DNA of 30,788 bases from the NCBI GenBank assembly GCA_011800805.1, contig MPNW01000979.1:1660-32447 (forward strand). The letters run 5' to 3'. Made by a program: the position numbers and the translations under genes. Source of the stretch: Hirudo medicinalis. Taxonomy: Eukaryota > Annelida > Clitellata > Hirudinida > Hirudinidae. The stretch's first letter is position 1, and each line of letters starts with the position of its first letter. Positions 21,736 to 30,788 of this stretch are shown in pieces. A model generated the notes under the pieces. The model did not search any database and had not been told where the DNA came from. It worked only from the letters and a program-made list of their open reading frames with translations.

Positions 21736-22631
21736 CGGACCAATGGAAGTTGGTCTATGGTTCGGGACAGATTCGACCTCTTCTAAACATCCTATAACCT
21801 TTTCCACTGAACAATCAAGGGCCTTTGCTCTGAGTTTGTTGCCTTTCTCGTGAGCATGATATTTCTGATTTGTGGATTCAGTATGGTGCAAGAAGACGAT
21901 CTCTCCATTTCCTGAAATCTGAGTTGATGGCAATCCTCTGACATCAGCTTCATGTGGTCCTCCTACGTCCTGCAGAGTATTGGAGTCTGTTTCTGTTATT
22001 GTGGGGCTTTCTGGTTGTTTTCTGTAACTTTTTCGTCTCGGATTTGTCCTTCCGTTAGCAGGTTCATCTAGACTGGCAATGTATTCAGTCAGGGACAATT
22101 CCATGGGGCTTGATAAGTTGTCATTGTGTTCACTTTTTGGAACCTCGATGTCGTAAGAAGTTTCACTATTGTCTTTCTTTTCTTTAACTTTTTTTTTTGT
22201 TCTTTCTACAATGTTATTGTCATTAATAAAAATAGTTACTTGGATTTATGCTTCAACATCTTGTAGGTTTCAGGATAGTCAGACATGGCTTCTTCAAAGT
22301 CGGTCTTAGACAGGAGAAAAAGCTGTGAGTAGCCCTTTGATCTGACGTCTGCCGTTCTTCTATTGCCCCCGGCGAGAGCCATCAGACTAGAATTTAATTC
22401 ACGCCAAGATAATACTGTATTTGCCAAAAATAATTACATTTAAATTCCACCTGTGCGACATGACAAAACAAAATATAAAGAAATTTGAAAAAATATCAAA
22501 TTTAACAAATCGATATTCTTAAGGAGAAATATTAGTGTTTTCGATAATTAACGATATTGACAAACATTTTAATGGGCATTATTAGTTTATTTTAATTCGT
22601 CAGATCAGCTAGCTTCTCTATAAGATCAGAA

Positions 22632-22770
22632 GTGCAGGTTGGCCGAACGGGTTGCATGCGGTCGTAATAGCAACAGCCGTAATGCGTCGTATTCGCAGCC
22701 CAGCCTGCACCGCCAAAGAGCGTCCTAGGGTAGGGGCGCTATGTAAACGGTAGATCGATTAAAAAGTGCC
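22632..22770 (+). mobile_element. tRNA-derived SINE copy (diverged)
   Basis: GTGCAGGTTGGCCGAACGGG matches the head of the SINE at 29420-29601 (GTGCCGGTTGGCCGAATGGG) and includes a pol III A-box. The B-box is degraded (ATTCGCAGCC). The tail GGCGCTATGTAAACGG corresponds to the family's GACGCTATGCAAATGG. It lies in the intron between the two CNBD exons of the CNG fragment. The 3' limit is approximate. Confidence 0.65.
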
Positions 22771-24275
22771 TTCACATCCCATTCCGTTGCTTATGGCACT
22801 CAAAAGATCGGTTAAATACAAAAAGAAGGTTAATTAATCTACCTGATTTCCCCAAAGACGCTGCCCTCTTTCAAGATGGCAAAGACAAGGCTGTTGTTAG
22901 GTCCCCCAACAACTTCGATGATTCCCATCTTGACGATGTACATCTCAGTGTCCACCTTACCCTGTAAGGAAGGTGATGACACGATAATGCATTTTTGGTT
23001 GAATCCTTAAGGGCTGCTTTGATGGACCAATTTGATAATGGTGAATCAAATGCGTGATATTATTTCATCTCGATCGAGTTGAATTTTCTTAAATCCACTT
23101 TTTATTTAAATAAAAAAAATTCAAAGACTCTTTAGGATCAAATGGATATAAATGGTTAAATCAAATCATTTTGGCAATGATGGACAGCATTATAAAAGCT
23201 AAAATAAACAAGCTAGTACAGTTTACTTAAAGATCAGTTCAATTTTAAATATGTTTGTAGATTTATCTGGAAGAATAATAGTCATTACTAATACTAACAG
23301 TACGATTACTAATATTTACTTGTGGAGTTTATGGCTGAGGGTCCATTTTACTGATGGCACTGGTAAATCTTCTAAGTTGATTTCTCACATGGAGTGTGAA
23401 GCTCTGAAGTGTGAGGTTTTGAACTCGTGATGGTATGGTCCGCCGTGTTTTTGCGCTTGTCCGTTCTTCTCTTCCTCTTTGTCAGGCCCTTTGGTGGTTT
23501 CGTTTGAAATAAATATTGAAATGAATTTATTTGCATCGTGCAAGCCTAGACCAGTTTAAATGTAAAGTTATTTTTTGTAATAAAAGAAAATTAAACATCT
23601 GATTGACAATGCTATTTCAAATAATCAACTTCGTGCATTGTAGAATTGTTTAAAATCTCTTGGAATTTCAGATAGGATATTTCTATCCTTCGACACACGA
23701 GCATCAATTCTTTTTATGCTAGACTATCGGGATAGTAACTAAACAACACTAACTAAGTGCAAACTGAGAGACATTATTCAACTTATTAACCCCAAATGTG
23801 ATTTCACAATCCATAGCCATTAGGAAATGCTTGAATATTATTCTCGCCTGACTTGGTCACATAGCTGTCAAAGGATGATGGGGAATCAGGTCTGATTTCT
23901 TGAGGTTCTGAGTCCTCGAGGCGAAGCTGCTTATGAATCTTCGGATTCTGTCCAGCATCTTCTGGCTGTGAAATCTGCTGTTATCCTCTGCACCATCGCT
24001 GAAGGATCCAATCGTAGTGATGTCATCGTGATAGCTGGATAGTTTTCCAGTTGAAGATAAAGAATGCTGTAGGATGCTGACGATGGAAGACTTGGTTGAT
24101 CTGGAAGAATGCTTCGTTCGGTCGATGGAATCCTTGAGCAGCGAAGGAAATAGGTTTATTTCCTCTCGTCTTTGTCAGATAATTCTATTATTATATTGGA
24201 ATTATTAAGATTGCTCAAGTCTGAATAAAATATTTAGTTAGTAAATAAGATGTATAAATTATTAGCTCAAAATAA

Positions 24276-24360
24276 AGGAACCCAACATGCGGTGTCTACG
24301 TCTGTCCTGGAGCTAATCTTGTATAACAATTTCAGTGTATAAATCTGAGGTTTTTGGTAA
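24276..24360 (+). pseudogene. Exon-4 relic upstream of gene E
   Basis: Same truncated exon-4 sequence and same internal deletion as at 17664 and 27714, with a few private changes. Confidence 0.75.
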
Positions 24361-24653
24361 ATTCATTGCCTCCCCATTAATTTTATGAAAATAAATTACA
24401 ATCGATTTAATGAACAATTTTCTTGGTAACATTGGCATCAGTAATAAACAACATAGTAAAGGTTTATAAAGACCATTGAGTGCGTTATGCTTCTGCAAGT
24501 ATAGCTAAAAAAGCTAAAATGAAGAATAAACAATAATTCATTTTTATGCAATACGTCCAAAATGACATTTTCTCGTCAAGCGCGTTTCTCCATATTTGAC
24601 ATGCATGCAATGTATAAGCACACAATGTATGAATGACAATGCAAGTCCAGTAA

Positions 24654-24672
24654 CTAAGCAACCAGTTTAAAA
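24654..24672 (+). promoter_or_regulatory. Conserved array promoter block, gene E
   Basis: CTAAGCAACCAGTTTAAAA ends 56 bases before the ATG at 24729. Confidence 0.5.
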
Positions 24673-24728
24673 CAACGGGAATGAAAATTAAGATCCTCAG
24701 GCACACTATTATGAAATAAAAGGTGATT

Positions 24729-25968
24729 ATGGACGTTGACGGCGTTTTGTCAACTATTTCCCTACTTGCTCTAATTTTGGCACATGCACTCAGTGAACAA
24801 AATTTGGTAATTCACAATTATTACCACGAGACCCTGGATTGCAAAGGGAGGCCAGGTTGTGCTGTCGATCAACCGACTGAAACTTTTCAAGGAATTCAAA
24901 GTAAGTTCCAATGCATCTTTAATTGCCTGGAAAGAGAGTACTGCGTCAATTTCAACTACTTGGAAATGTCTGGATTGTGTCTGCTGTTTGAAAGAACTCC
25001 GTTCAAGATTACAAACAAAACGCTGTGCACGAGTTACGATGTAAAGTATTTTTATTATAACTTTTAGAATATTTTATATTATTGACCGAAATATTTGCAA
25101 TATTTTAGAGCCACCTGACGGTTGGGATTCTGGGTAAACAATATTAATTTATTTAATTCTTAAATTAGAATCAATGCCAAAATCAAAACCTTTGACCGAC
25201 TTTACAAGTAATTGCGTATGTTTTATGAAGGCGAAAATCTTTCCAAATACCGTAGAACATGTCAAAGCTCTACTTATGTTCTGTATGACGAACCCTACTC
25301 GTCGTGGCTAGCAGTTGATGGTTTGAATGGGTCAAACTCGAGAAATGGCGATTGTAGCGTTACTAGTGAGGATGATTCGAAAAACAACTGGTTCATGGTG
25401 GATTTGGTTCATTACGTTACCGTTAGCTACGTGCGAATCCTGACCAGGAATACCGGTGTAGACATTCTTCTGGGTTAGTTATTCATTTTAGTTTCACTTT
25501 TAAGTGTCCAAATTAAGTTTCAAATATGTTTTGTCCGCTGTAAATCATTTTATGGTTTGATTGAAAGAGTTAAATTCCATTTTAATTACGAAGGAAGGTT
25601 TCAAATGATCACGAATCATTATTTATTGTTTTGATGAAGTTATAAATTTATTTTTAAAAGATTTAATCGATTATATTTTAAAGTTTTTTTAAATAAAATA
25701 AATTCAAAACCAATTTCAAGCCGACAGATACAAGAACCTTACCATCGGGGTCACTAACGATTCTTGGCTTGTAAAGGAACCCATCAGGCAGCAATACCCA
25801 ATTTGCGGTGTCTACGTCGGTCCACGAGCTAATGCCACTTGGATTACAATTGGCTGTCAATCAACTGTTCCGATCGCTAGATACGTGATAGTCCATCAGA
25901 TGCCTGTGAACAATAACTATGGAGGTTTTATGGCTTTGTGTGAAGTTGAAGTCTTTGGTGTTCTTTAA
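24729..25968 (+). CDS. Array gene E: secreted PAN/apple-like plus F5/8C protein, 275 residues
   Basis: Exons 24729-25040, 25109-25133, 25231-25473 and 25721-25968 join to 276 codons with the family phases. Signal peptide MDVDGVLSTISLLALILAHA. PAN-like domain with LDCKGRPGCAVDQP, CIFNCL, EYCVNFNY and GLCLLFERTPFKI. The microexon reads SHLTVGIL. F5/8C loop 1 reads YVLYDEPYS and loop 2 reads LNGSNSRNGDCSVTSEDD, so it is the most different of the C, D, E, G set at these sites. The segments before and after are unchanged, including NNWFMVDLVHY and NIT-free RNTGVDILL. Exon 4 is the standard ADRYKNLTIGVTNDSW to LCEVEVFGVL, ending in TAA. Secreted recognition role is inferred. Confidence 0.88.
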
Positions 25969-26699
25969 ATTTTCCACTCAGTTTGAATTGGATTTTAAGT
26001 CGATTTGTACACTCACCATTATTGTGGTTTCTGAACTTGTAACTTCATTCGCGATAATCATTTTCTTCCGTAATCATGAGTTATTACAATATTAATCTAT
26101 TATTATGCCGACAAGCTGTACCTAGGATATCTTTATAATTATCTACGGTTGATATTTGTGATCAAATATTATATTTGTAATATAAAAGATACTCAAGTTT
26201 GAATACAATATTTTATTGATAAATGTGAGATGTGATTAAATAATAGCTGGCAACCCAATTTTTAAAATTTAATTCGGCAACCGCTTATTCTTATTATTCG
26301 TTTGAATCTTTAGTAGTGAAGTTTCTGTTAAAAATTTCTGAATAGGTGTCAACGAACAATTTTCCCAAATGTCGCATGTTTTTACACATTCAAGATCCAT
26401 AAATCTCTTCCTAGTCTAGACATTCAGAATAAAAAATAAAACAAAACAATTGAATTCAAATCCCAAGTCAAAATTGTTCACTTTCAAATATATTGTCTCA
26501 TCAGCACGCAATCTATATCGATTCATGTAATTTCGTGTTTCCAGAACAATGCCCACGTTTTTCTCAAGTATTTTAATAAAAGTCTAATAATTTTAATATC
26601 AGTCGATAGAAAACTACTTTTAAACAATCGTTGTTGCAACGAAAATTCTACTGGAATGAATTTGTGCTTAAGTTGGTTTTAATGTATGCTAAAAGGCAG

Positions 26700-27460
26700 A
26701 TGTTAACCTACATTCAAAAATCAAGAGTCCATTTACTCTCTTTAGGATTTTCTTAATATGTCGTAGTAGCGAAGACGATTTAATTAGACAGAAATTTTTT
26801 ATCAAAACCCTGGACTGCAGTGGGGGACCAGGTTGCGCCATTGACCAACCGTCTGAAGCTGTGAATGGAGTTCTTGATAAACTCCATTGCGCCTTTGTAT
26901 GCTTGTCCAAAGAGAACTGCGTCAATTTCAACTACTGGGGAAAACCTGGATCTTGTCTGCTGTTTAACAATACTCCGTTCAAGATTACAAACCAGACGTA
27001 CTGTACGAGTTACGATGTAAAATATTTTTTAATTATAATGCGGTTTAAATCATAGCTTAACCGAACACTTAAATATTTTTGTCTTACAGAGTCAACTGAC
27101 AAGCGGAATTCCGGGTAGTTAATATCAATTTTTAAGCACCAATATATTCTTAATTACAAAATTAACTTTTAGAATTACTTATTATTGCAAAATGTCTGCA
27201 AGTGTTTTTGTTTATAGACGAGAACCTGTCAAAATTCAAAAGGTCTTGTCAAAGTTCCACCACAATTACAAACAGTGTTCCCCTTTCATCGTGGCTGGCA
27301 GTGGACACGTTGAATGGAACAGATGTGGATAAAGGTCAATGTAGCCAAACGAATGAAGATGACTACCACAATAACTGGTTTATGGTAGATTTAGTTCATT
27401 ACGTGATCATCAGTTACACTAGCATCCTCACCAGAAATTCTGGAGTGGACATACAACTTG
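26700..27460 (+). pseudogene. Array pseudogene F: exons 1-3 present, start frameshifted, exon 4 missing
   Basis: The PAN part (about 26803-27016) is intact: KTLDCSGGPGCAIDQP, CAFVCL, ENCVNFNY, SCLLFNNTPFKI and YCTSYD. The microexon 27090-27114 (SQLTSGIP) and exon 3 27218-27460 (ENLSKFKRSCQSST, SWLAVDTL, NNWFMVDLVHY, DIQL) have good splice sites. Two lesions make it non-functional as a standard gene. First, relative to copy X, about 10 bases are lost in the signal-peptide region near 26740, so the ATG at 26700 is out of frame with the PAN part and no other in-frame ATG exists. Second, intron 3 breaks off at about 27545 into a shard of the CNG gene, and no exon 4 follows before gene G. It belongs to a second, more diverged lineage of the family (with X and Y). 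Confidence 0.8.
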
Positions 27461-27465
27461 GTTAG

Positions 27466-27500
27466 TAATAATAATAATAATAAAAATAATAAAATGATAC
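27466..27500. repeat. AAT-type microsatellite in intron 3 of F
   Basis: Imperfect TAA repeat at the intron start. A shorter form is seen at the matching place in copy Y (about 30138-30170). Confidence 0.7.
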
Positions 27501-27544
27501 CAACGCCAATATTAATTATTCATTCTAAAATTATAATGTTGGTA

Positions 27545-27582
27545 TGAGCGTGATATTTCTGATTTGTGGATTCATTATGATG
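27545..27582 (+). other. Shard of the CNG-channel tail exon
   Basis: GATATTTCTGATTTGTGGATTC plus flanks matches 21853-21888, inside the CNG tail exon of unit I. It is bounded by intron 3 of F on one side and unit III start sequence on the other, so it is a deletion scar showing that unit II once held the CNG piece. Confidence 0.75.
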
Positions 27583-27713
27583 TAAAGTAAATTTATTTTC
27601 TCTCGTCTTTGTCAGATAACTCTATTATTATATTTGAGTTATTAAGATTGCTCAAGTTTGAATACAATATTTAGTTAGTAAATAAGATGTATAAATTATT
27701 AGCTCAAAATAAT

Positions 27714-27812
27714 GGAATCCAATCTGCGGTCTACAATCTGTCTACGTCTGACCTGCAGCTAATCTTGGATAACAATTTCAGTATGTAAATTTGAGGTTTT
27801 CGGTAAATTCAA
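27714..27812 (+). pseudogene. Exon-4 relic upstream of gene G
   Basis: Same relic as at 17664 and 24276, with an extra short internal duplication near 27728-27745. Confidence 0.75.
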
Positions 27813-28100
27813 TGCTTCCCTATCAATTTTCTGAAAATAAATTACAATCGATTTAATGAACAATTTTCTGGGTAACATTGGCATCAGTAATAAGCAACAT
27901 AGTAAAAGTTTATCAAGACGATTGAGTGTGGGATGCTTCTGCAGGTAAAACTAAAAAAGCTAGAGTGAAGAATAAACAAAAAGTCATTTTTAAGCAATCC
28001 GTCCAAAATGACATTTTCTCGTCATGCACGTTTCTCCAGATTTGAAATGCATGCAATGTAATAGCATACAATGTATGAATTGGCAATGCAAGTCCAGTAA

Positions 28101-28119
28101 CTAAGCAACCAGTTTAAAA
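28101..28119 (+). promoter_or_regulatory. Conserved array promoter block, gene G
   Basis: CTAAGCAACCAGTTTAAAA ends 52 bases before the ATG at 28172, identical in sequence and spacing to gene D. Confidence 0.5.
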
Positions 28120-28171
28120 CACCGGGAATGAAAATTAAGATCGCTTGGCACACTACTGAAATAAGATAATT

Positions 28172-29267
28172 ATGCAGGGTGCCGGCTTTTTATCAAATTT
28201 TGCCCTCCTCGCTCTAATTTTTGTAAATGTACTCAGTGAACAAAATTTGATAATTTACAATTATTACCATGAGACCCTGGATTGCAAAGGGAGGCCAGGC
28301 TGTGCCGTCGATCAACCGACTGTAACTTTTCAAGGAATTCGAAGTAAGTTGCAATGTGCTATTTATTGCCTGGAAAGAGAGTACTGCGTCAATTTCAACT
28401 TCTGGGAAACGTCTGGATTGTGTCTGCTGTTTGAAAGAACTCCGTTCAAGATTACAATCAAGATGATGTGCACGAGTTACGACGTAAAGTATTTTTATTA
28501 TAATTTTTACAATATTTTATATAATTGACCGAAATATTTGCAATATTTTAGAGCCACCTGACGGTTGGGATTCTGGGTAAACCATATAAATTTATTTAAT
28601 TTTTAAATTAGAATCAATTTTAAACATTTGACAGACTTTAAAACTAATTCCTTATGCTTTATGAAGGCGAAAATCTTTCCAAATACCGTAGAACATGTCA
28701 AAGCTCTACTATTGTTCCAAATAACATATCCTATCCTTCATGGCTAGCAGTTGATGGTTTGAATGAAACAACCATTGAAAAGGGCGGTTGTAGCTACACA
28801 AGTGACCGTGATTCGAAAAGCAACTGGTTCATGGTGGATTTGGCTCAATACTTTACCGTTAGCTACGTGCGAATCCTGACCAGGAATACCGGTGGAGACA
28901 TTCTTCTTGGTTAGTTATTTATATTACTTTCACTTTTAAGTGTCCAAATTAAATTTCAAATATGTTTAGTCCGCTGTAAATCATTTGATAGTTTGATTAA
29001 AATCAAAACCAATTTCAAGCCGACAGTTACAATAACCTTACCATCGGGGTCACTAACGATTCTTGGCTTGTAAAGGTACCCGTCAGACAGCAATACCCAA
29101 TTTGCGGTGTCTATGTCGGTCCTCGAGCTAATGCCACTTGGATTACAATTGGCTGCCAATCAACTGTTCCGTCCGGTAGATACGTGATAGTCCATCAGAT
29201 GCCTCTGAAGATTAGCAATGGAGGTTTAATGGCTTTGTGTGAATTTGCAGTCTTTGGTGTTCTTTGA
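28172..29267 (+). CDS. Array gene G: secreted PAN/apple-like plus F5/8C protein, 275 residues
   Basis: Exons 28172-28483, 28552-28576, 28667-28909 and 29020-29267 join to 276 codons with family phases. Signal peptide MQGAGFLSNFALLALIF as in gene D. PAN-like part LDCKGRPGCAVDQP, CAIYCL, EYCVNFNF, with the FWETSG variant shared with D. Microexon SHLTVGIL. F5/8C loop 1 IVPNNISYP, loop 2 LNETTIEKGGCSYTSDRD, then VDLAQY instead of VDLVHY. Exon 4 begins ADSYNNLTIGVTNDSW and ends LCEFAVFGVL. Intron 3 is only 110 bases, about 140-285 shorter than in C, D and E. Exon 1 mixes features of D (FWET) and E (LEREYC), which suggests recombination or gene conversion within the array. Confidence 0.88.
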
Positions 29268-29414
29268 CTTTTTCACTCGGTTTGAATTGGATTTTAAGTC
29301 GATTTCTAAGCACACCATTATTCTGGTTTCTGAACTTGCAACTTCAACGGCGATAATCATTTTGTGATGTAAGCATGAGTTATTACAATATTAACCTATT
29401 ATTATGCCGACAAG

Positions 29415-29606
29415 CTGTAGATTAACACATCGCCATATGCATAGCGTCAGGTGTGCTCCTTGTTAACCATTAATATGGCGTTCCTTCCAGAGGGCGCTTG
29501 CGGCAGCGCGGGCTTTGTTTCGAACACGACACGTTTCAACTGTTGCCATTAGCGTATGCAGGAACGTAACCCATTCGGCCAACCGGCACGAAAAAGGCAT
29601 CCTGTA
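29415..29606 (-). mobile_element. tRNA-derived SINE, near full length, with 5-bp target site duplication
   Basis: Insert 29420-29601 is flanked by CTGTA on both sides. The matching place after gene E (about 26115) reads straight from CTGTA into CCTAGG, so the empty site is known. Read on the minus strand, the head GTGCCGGTTGGCCGAATGGG contains a pol III A-box (TGGCCGAATGG), and about 45 bases on lies a B-box (GTTCGAAAC), resembling a tRNA-Ser/Leu-type gene. The body is clearly more GC-rich than its surroundings. The tail contains CTGACGCTATGCATATGGCG, the family's 3' signature. Confidence 0.8.
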
Positions 29607-30119
29607 CCTAGGATATCTTTATAATCTTCTTCGGTTCATATTTATGATCAAATATTATATTTGTGTTATAAAAGTTACTAAATTTTGAATACAATAATTT
29701 ATTGCTAAATGTGAGATGTGATTAAATAATGGCTGACAGCCCAATGTTTAAAATTTAATTCGGCAATTGTATAATTAGATCCGTGAAAAGTAAATCATTT
29801 TAGAAGGATTCAGTGAAGTTTCTGTTAAAAATTTCGGAATAGATGTCAACATAAAATGTCTTTTATTTTCACAAATAACACGTGTTTTTTACACATTCAA
29901 GATCCATAAATCTCTTCCTTGTCTGGACATTCAGAATAAAAAAAAAAAACAATTGACTTCAGAACCCAAGAAGTCAAAATTGTTCACTTAATGTCTCATC
30001 AGCACGCAATCTACATCGATTCATGTCATTTCGTGTTTCCAGAACAAAAAGACAGATATCGAACAATGCTCACGTTTTCCTCAAGCATTTCAATATAAGA
30101 CTCAGTCGATAGAAAACTA

Positions 30120-30788
30120 CTTTTAAACAATCGTTGTTTAATAAAAATTATAAAAAAATAATATTATGATACCAACGCCAATATTAAATAATCATTCTAA
30201 AATGATAATGTTATTGTTTGTAGAAGTACAAAATTATGAATGTCTTAAATGATTGATTCATTTACAATCAATTTTTGTAATTTAATAATTAGCCGACGTC
30301 CATTAGGGTCTGATTTCTCACTTTCCACAACGACACCATCTTAAAGCAACTGAAAACATTTAAAGCAATTTGTAAACTTAATAAATACTTCATAAATCAT
30401 TCCAGATATTTTTTAATGCATTTCTATTATCAGAAATATAGTAATTTTAAAAATAATTGTTTCTTTGTAGATGAAACTAAAACCTTCTATAGTCTTGTTT
30501 AATAAACGCTTTTCAAATTAGTTACACGGCAATATCTAATAATTCAATTATATTGCTAAAAATAACGAGTATATAATCTCAAGCCGACAGGTAGAAGGAC
30601 ATTACCATCGGTGTCACAAATCACTCCTGGCTTACCAAGGTACCCAGAAAAAATCAATACCAAATCTGTGGGGTCTACACTGGTCCTAGACCGAATGTCA
30701 CTTGGATCACAATCAGTTGTCAGGCATCGGTTCCATCCGCTAGATACGTAATAGTTCATCAGATGCCTGTGAACTTAAGTATTGGAGG
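30120..30788 (+). pseudogene. Array pseudogene Y: headless copy with intron 3 and exon 4 only
   Basis: Sequence like that upstream of exon 1 of F jumps at about 30138 straight into intron 3 of the F-type gene, deleting exons 1-3. Exon 4 starts at 30584 and is nearly identical to that of X, with the correct six-A run. Its fourth codon is a stop, however (TAG at 30592-30594, where X has TAC, Tyr). It runs to the window end with GVTNHSW, ICGVYTGP, ISCQAS and ARYVIVHQMP. The window stops at the same bases that form the left side of the N join in X. Confidence 0.8.

Larger units (their letters stand above)
17600..24150 (+). repeat. Tandem unit I (relic, gene D, pseudogene X, CNG-channel fragment)
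   Basis: First of three head-to-tail units, each opening with an AT-rich block, an exon-4 relic, about 300 bases of shared upstream DNA, an intact gene and a second degenerate gene. Only this unit carries the long CNG-channel piece. Boundaries are approximate. Confidence 0.7.
21563..24165 (-). pseudogene. Cyclic-nucleotide-gated channel beta-like gene fragment lacking the transmembrane core
   Basis: Exon 22961-22843 encodes [20 protein letters not shown] and GSVFGEIS. Exon 22386-22240 encodes LMALAGGNRRTADV, GYSQLFLLSK and MSDYPE. Together these are most of a cyclic-nucleotide-binding domain with the phosphate-binding cassette (FGEIS...GNRRTA), closest in pattern to CNGB subunits. A tail exon (22206 down to the stop at about 21563, crossing the N artefact) is polar and ends SEVNAD. 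Its junction with the previous exon is out of phase by my count of an A run. A polar block at 24165-23861 (KMLDRIRRFISSFASRTQNL) fits the cytoplasmic N-terminus of CNGB-type proteins, with less confidence. The six helices and pore, about 300 residues, have no room and no trace between 22961 and 23861. This is thus probably a deleted copy caught in the array. A chimeric assembly is the other option. Confidence 0.65.
24160..27590 (+). repeat. Tandem unit II (relic, gene E, pseudogene F)
   Basis: Second head-to-tail unit, opening at the shared CTCGTCTTTGTCAGATAA sequence near 24165 that recurs near 27600. Compared with unit I it lacks nearly all of the CNG-channel piece. Boundaries are approximate. 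Confidence 0.7.
27590..30788 (+). repeat. Tandem unit III (relic, gene G, pseudogene Y), cut by the window end
   Basis: Third head-to-tail unit with the same order of parts. It carries the SINE at 29420 and lacks the MITE of unit I. Confidence 0.7.

Noticed and set aside
22632..22770. A genuine tRNA gene suggested by the A-box
   Set aside because: The B-box is degraded, no acceptor stem pairs properly, and the tail matches the SINE family found elsewhere in the window.

Overview
The window is animal nuclear DNA: AT-rich, with genes split by short GT-AG introns, a tRNA-derived SINE family, a mariner-type MITE and metazoan gene families (SLC66A2, a CNG channel, C2H2 zinc fingers, F5/8C lectin-like proteins). 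Introns, intron phases and gene sizes suggest an invertebrate with a fairly compact genome. I could not fix the phylum. No virus-like or toxin gene was recognised.

Left part (1-11.5 kb). A HECT-type ubiquitin ligase related to UFD4/TRIP12 lies on the minus strand at 30-1852, broken by many frameshifts. About 2.3 kb of DNA without a clear gene follows; its one candidate is a very short secreted peptide on the minus strand with a TATA box. A 12-exon C2H2 zinc-finger gene runs on the plus strand (4174-9426). It converges tail to tail on SLC66A2 (PQ-loop protein, minus, 9827-11497), whose first exon has a one-base frameshift.

Right part (12.6 kb to the end). This is a tandem array of secreted proteins of 275-278 residues, each made of a signal peptide, a PAN/apple-like cysteine domain and an F5/8 type C (fucolectin-like) domain. 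All share one four-exon plan with a tiny second exon (25 nt in most copies, 34 nt in copy A). Five copies look intact: A 12616, C 15873, D 18101, E 24729 and G 28172. Four more loci are broken: B, an exon-1 relic; F, which lacks exon 4 and a proper start; and X and Y, reduced largely to exon 4. Three identical-type exon-4 relics sit upstream of D, E and G.

From about 17.6 kb the array repeats a two-gene unit three times: relic, promoter, intact gene (D, E, G), then degenerate second gene (X, F, Y). The first unit also carries minus-strand pieces of a cyclic-nucleotide-gated channel beta-like gene. A shard of about 35 bp from that gene survives in the second unit. SINE and MITE insertions can be mapped to the base by comparing units, because a paralogous empty site is present.

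Two single-N joins (20726, 21650) are flanked by perfect duplicated sequence (60 and 85 bp) and are assembly artefacts. The window ends at the same bases where the first join breaks, so the copy number and order of the array should be treated as provisional.
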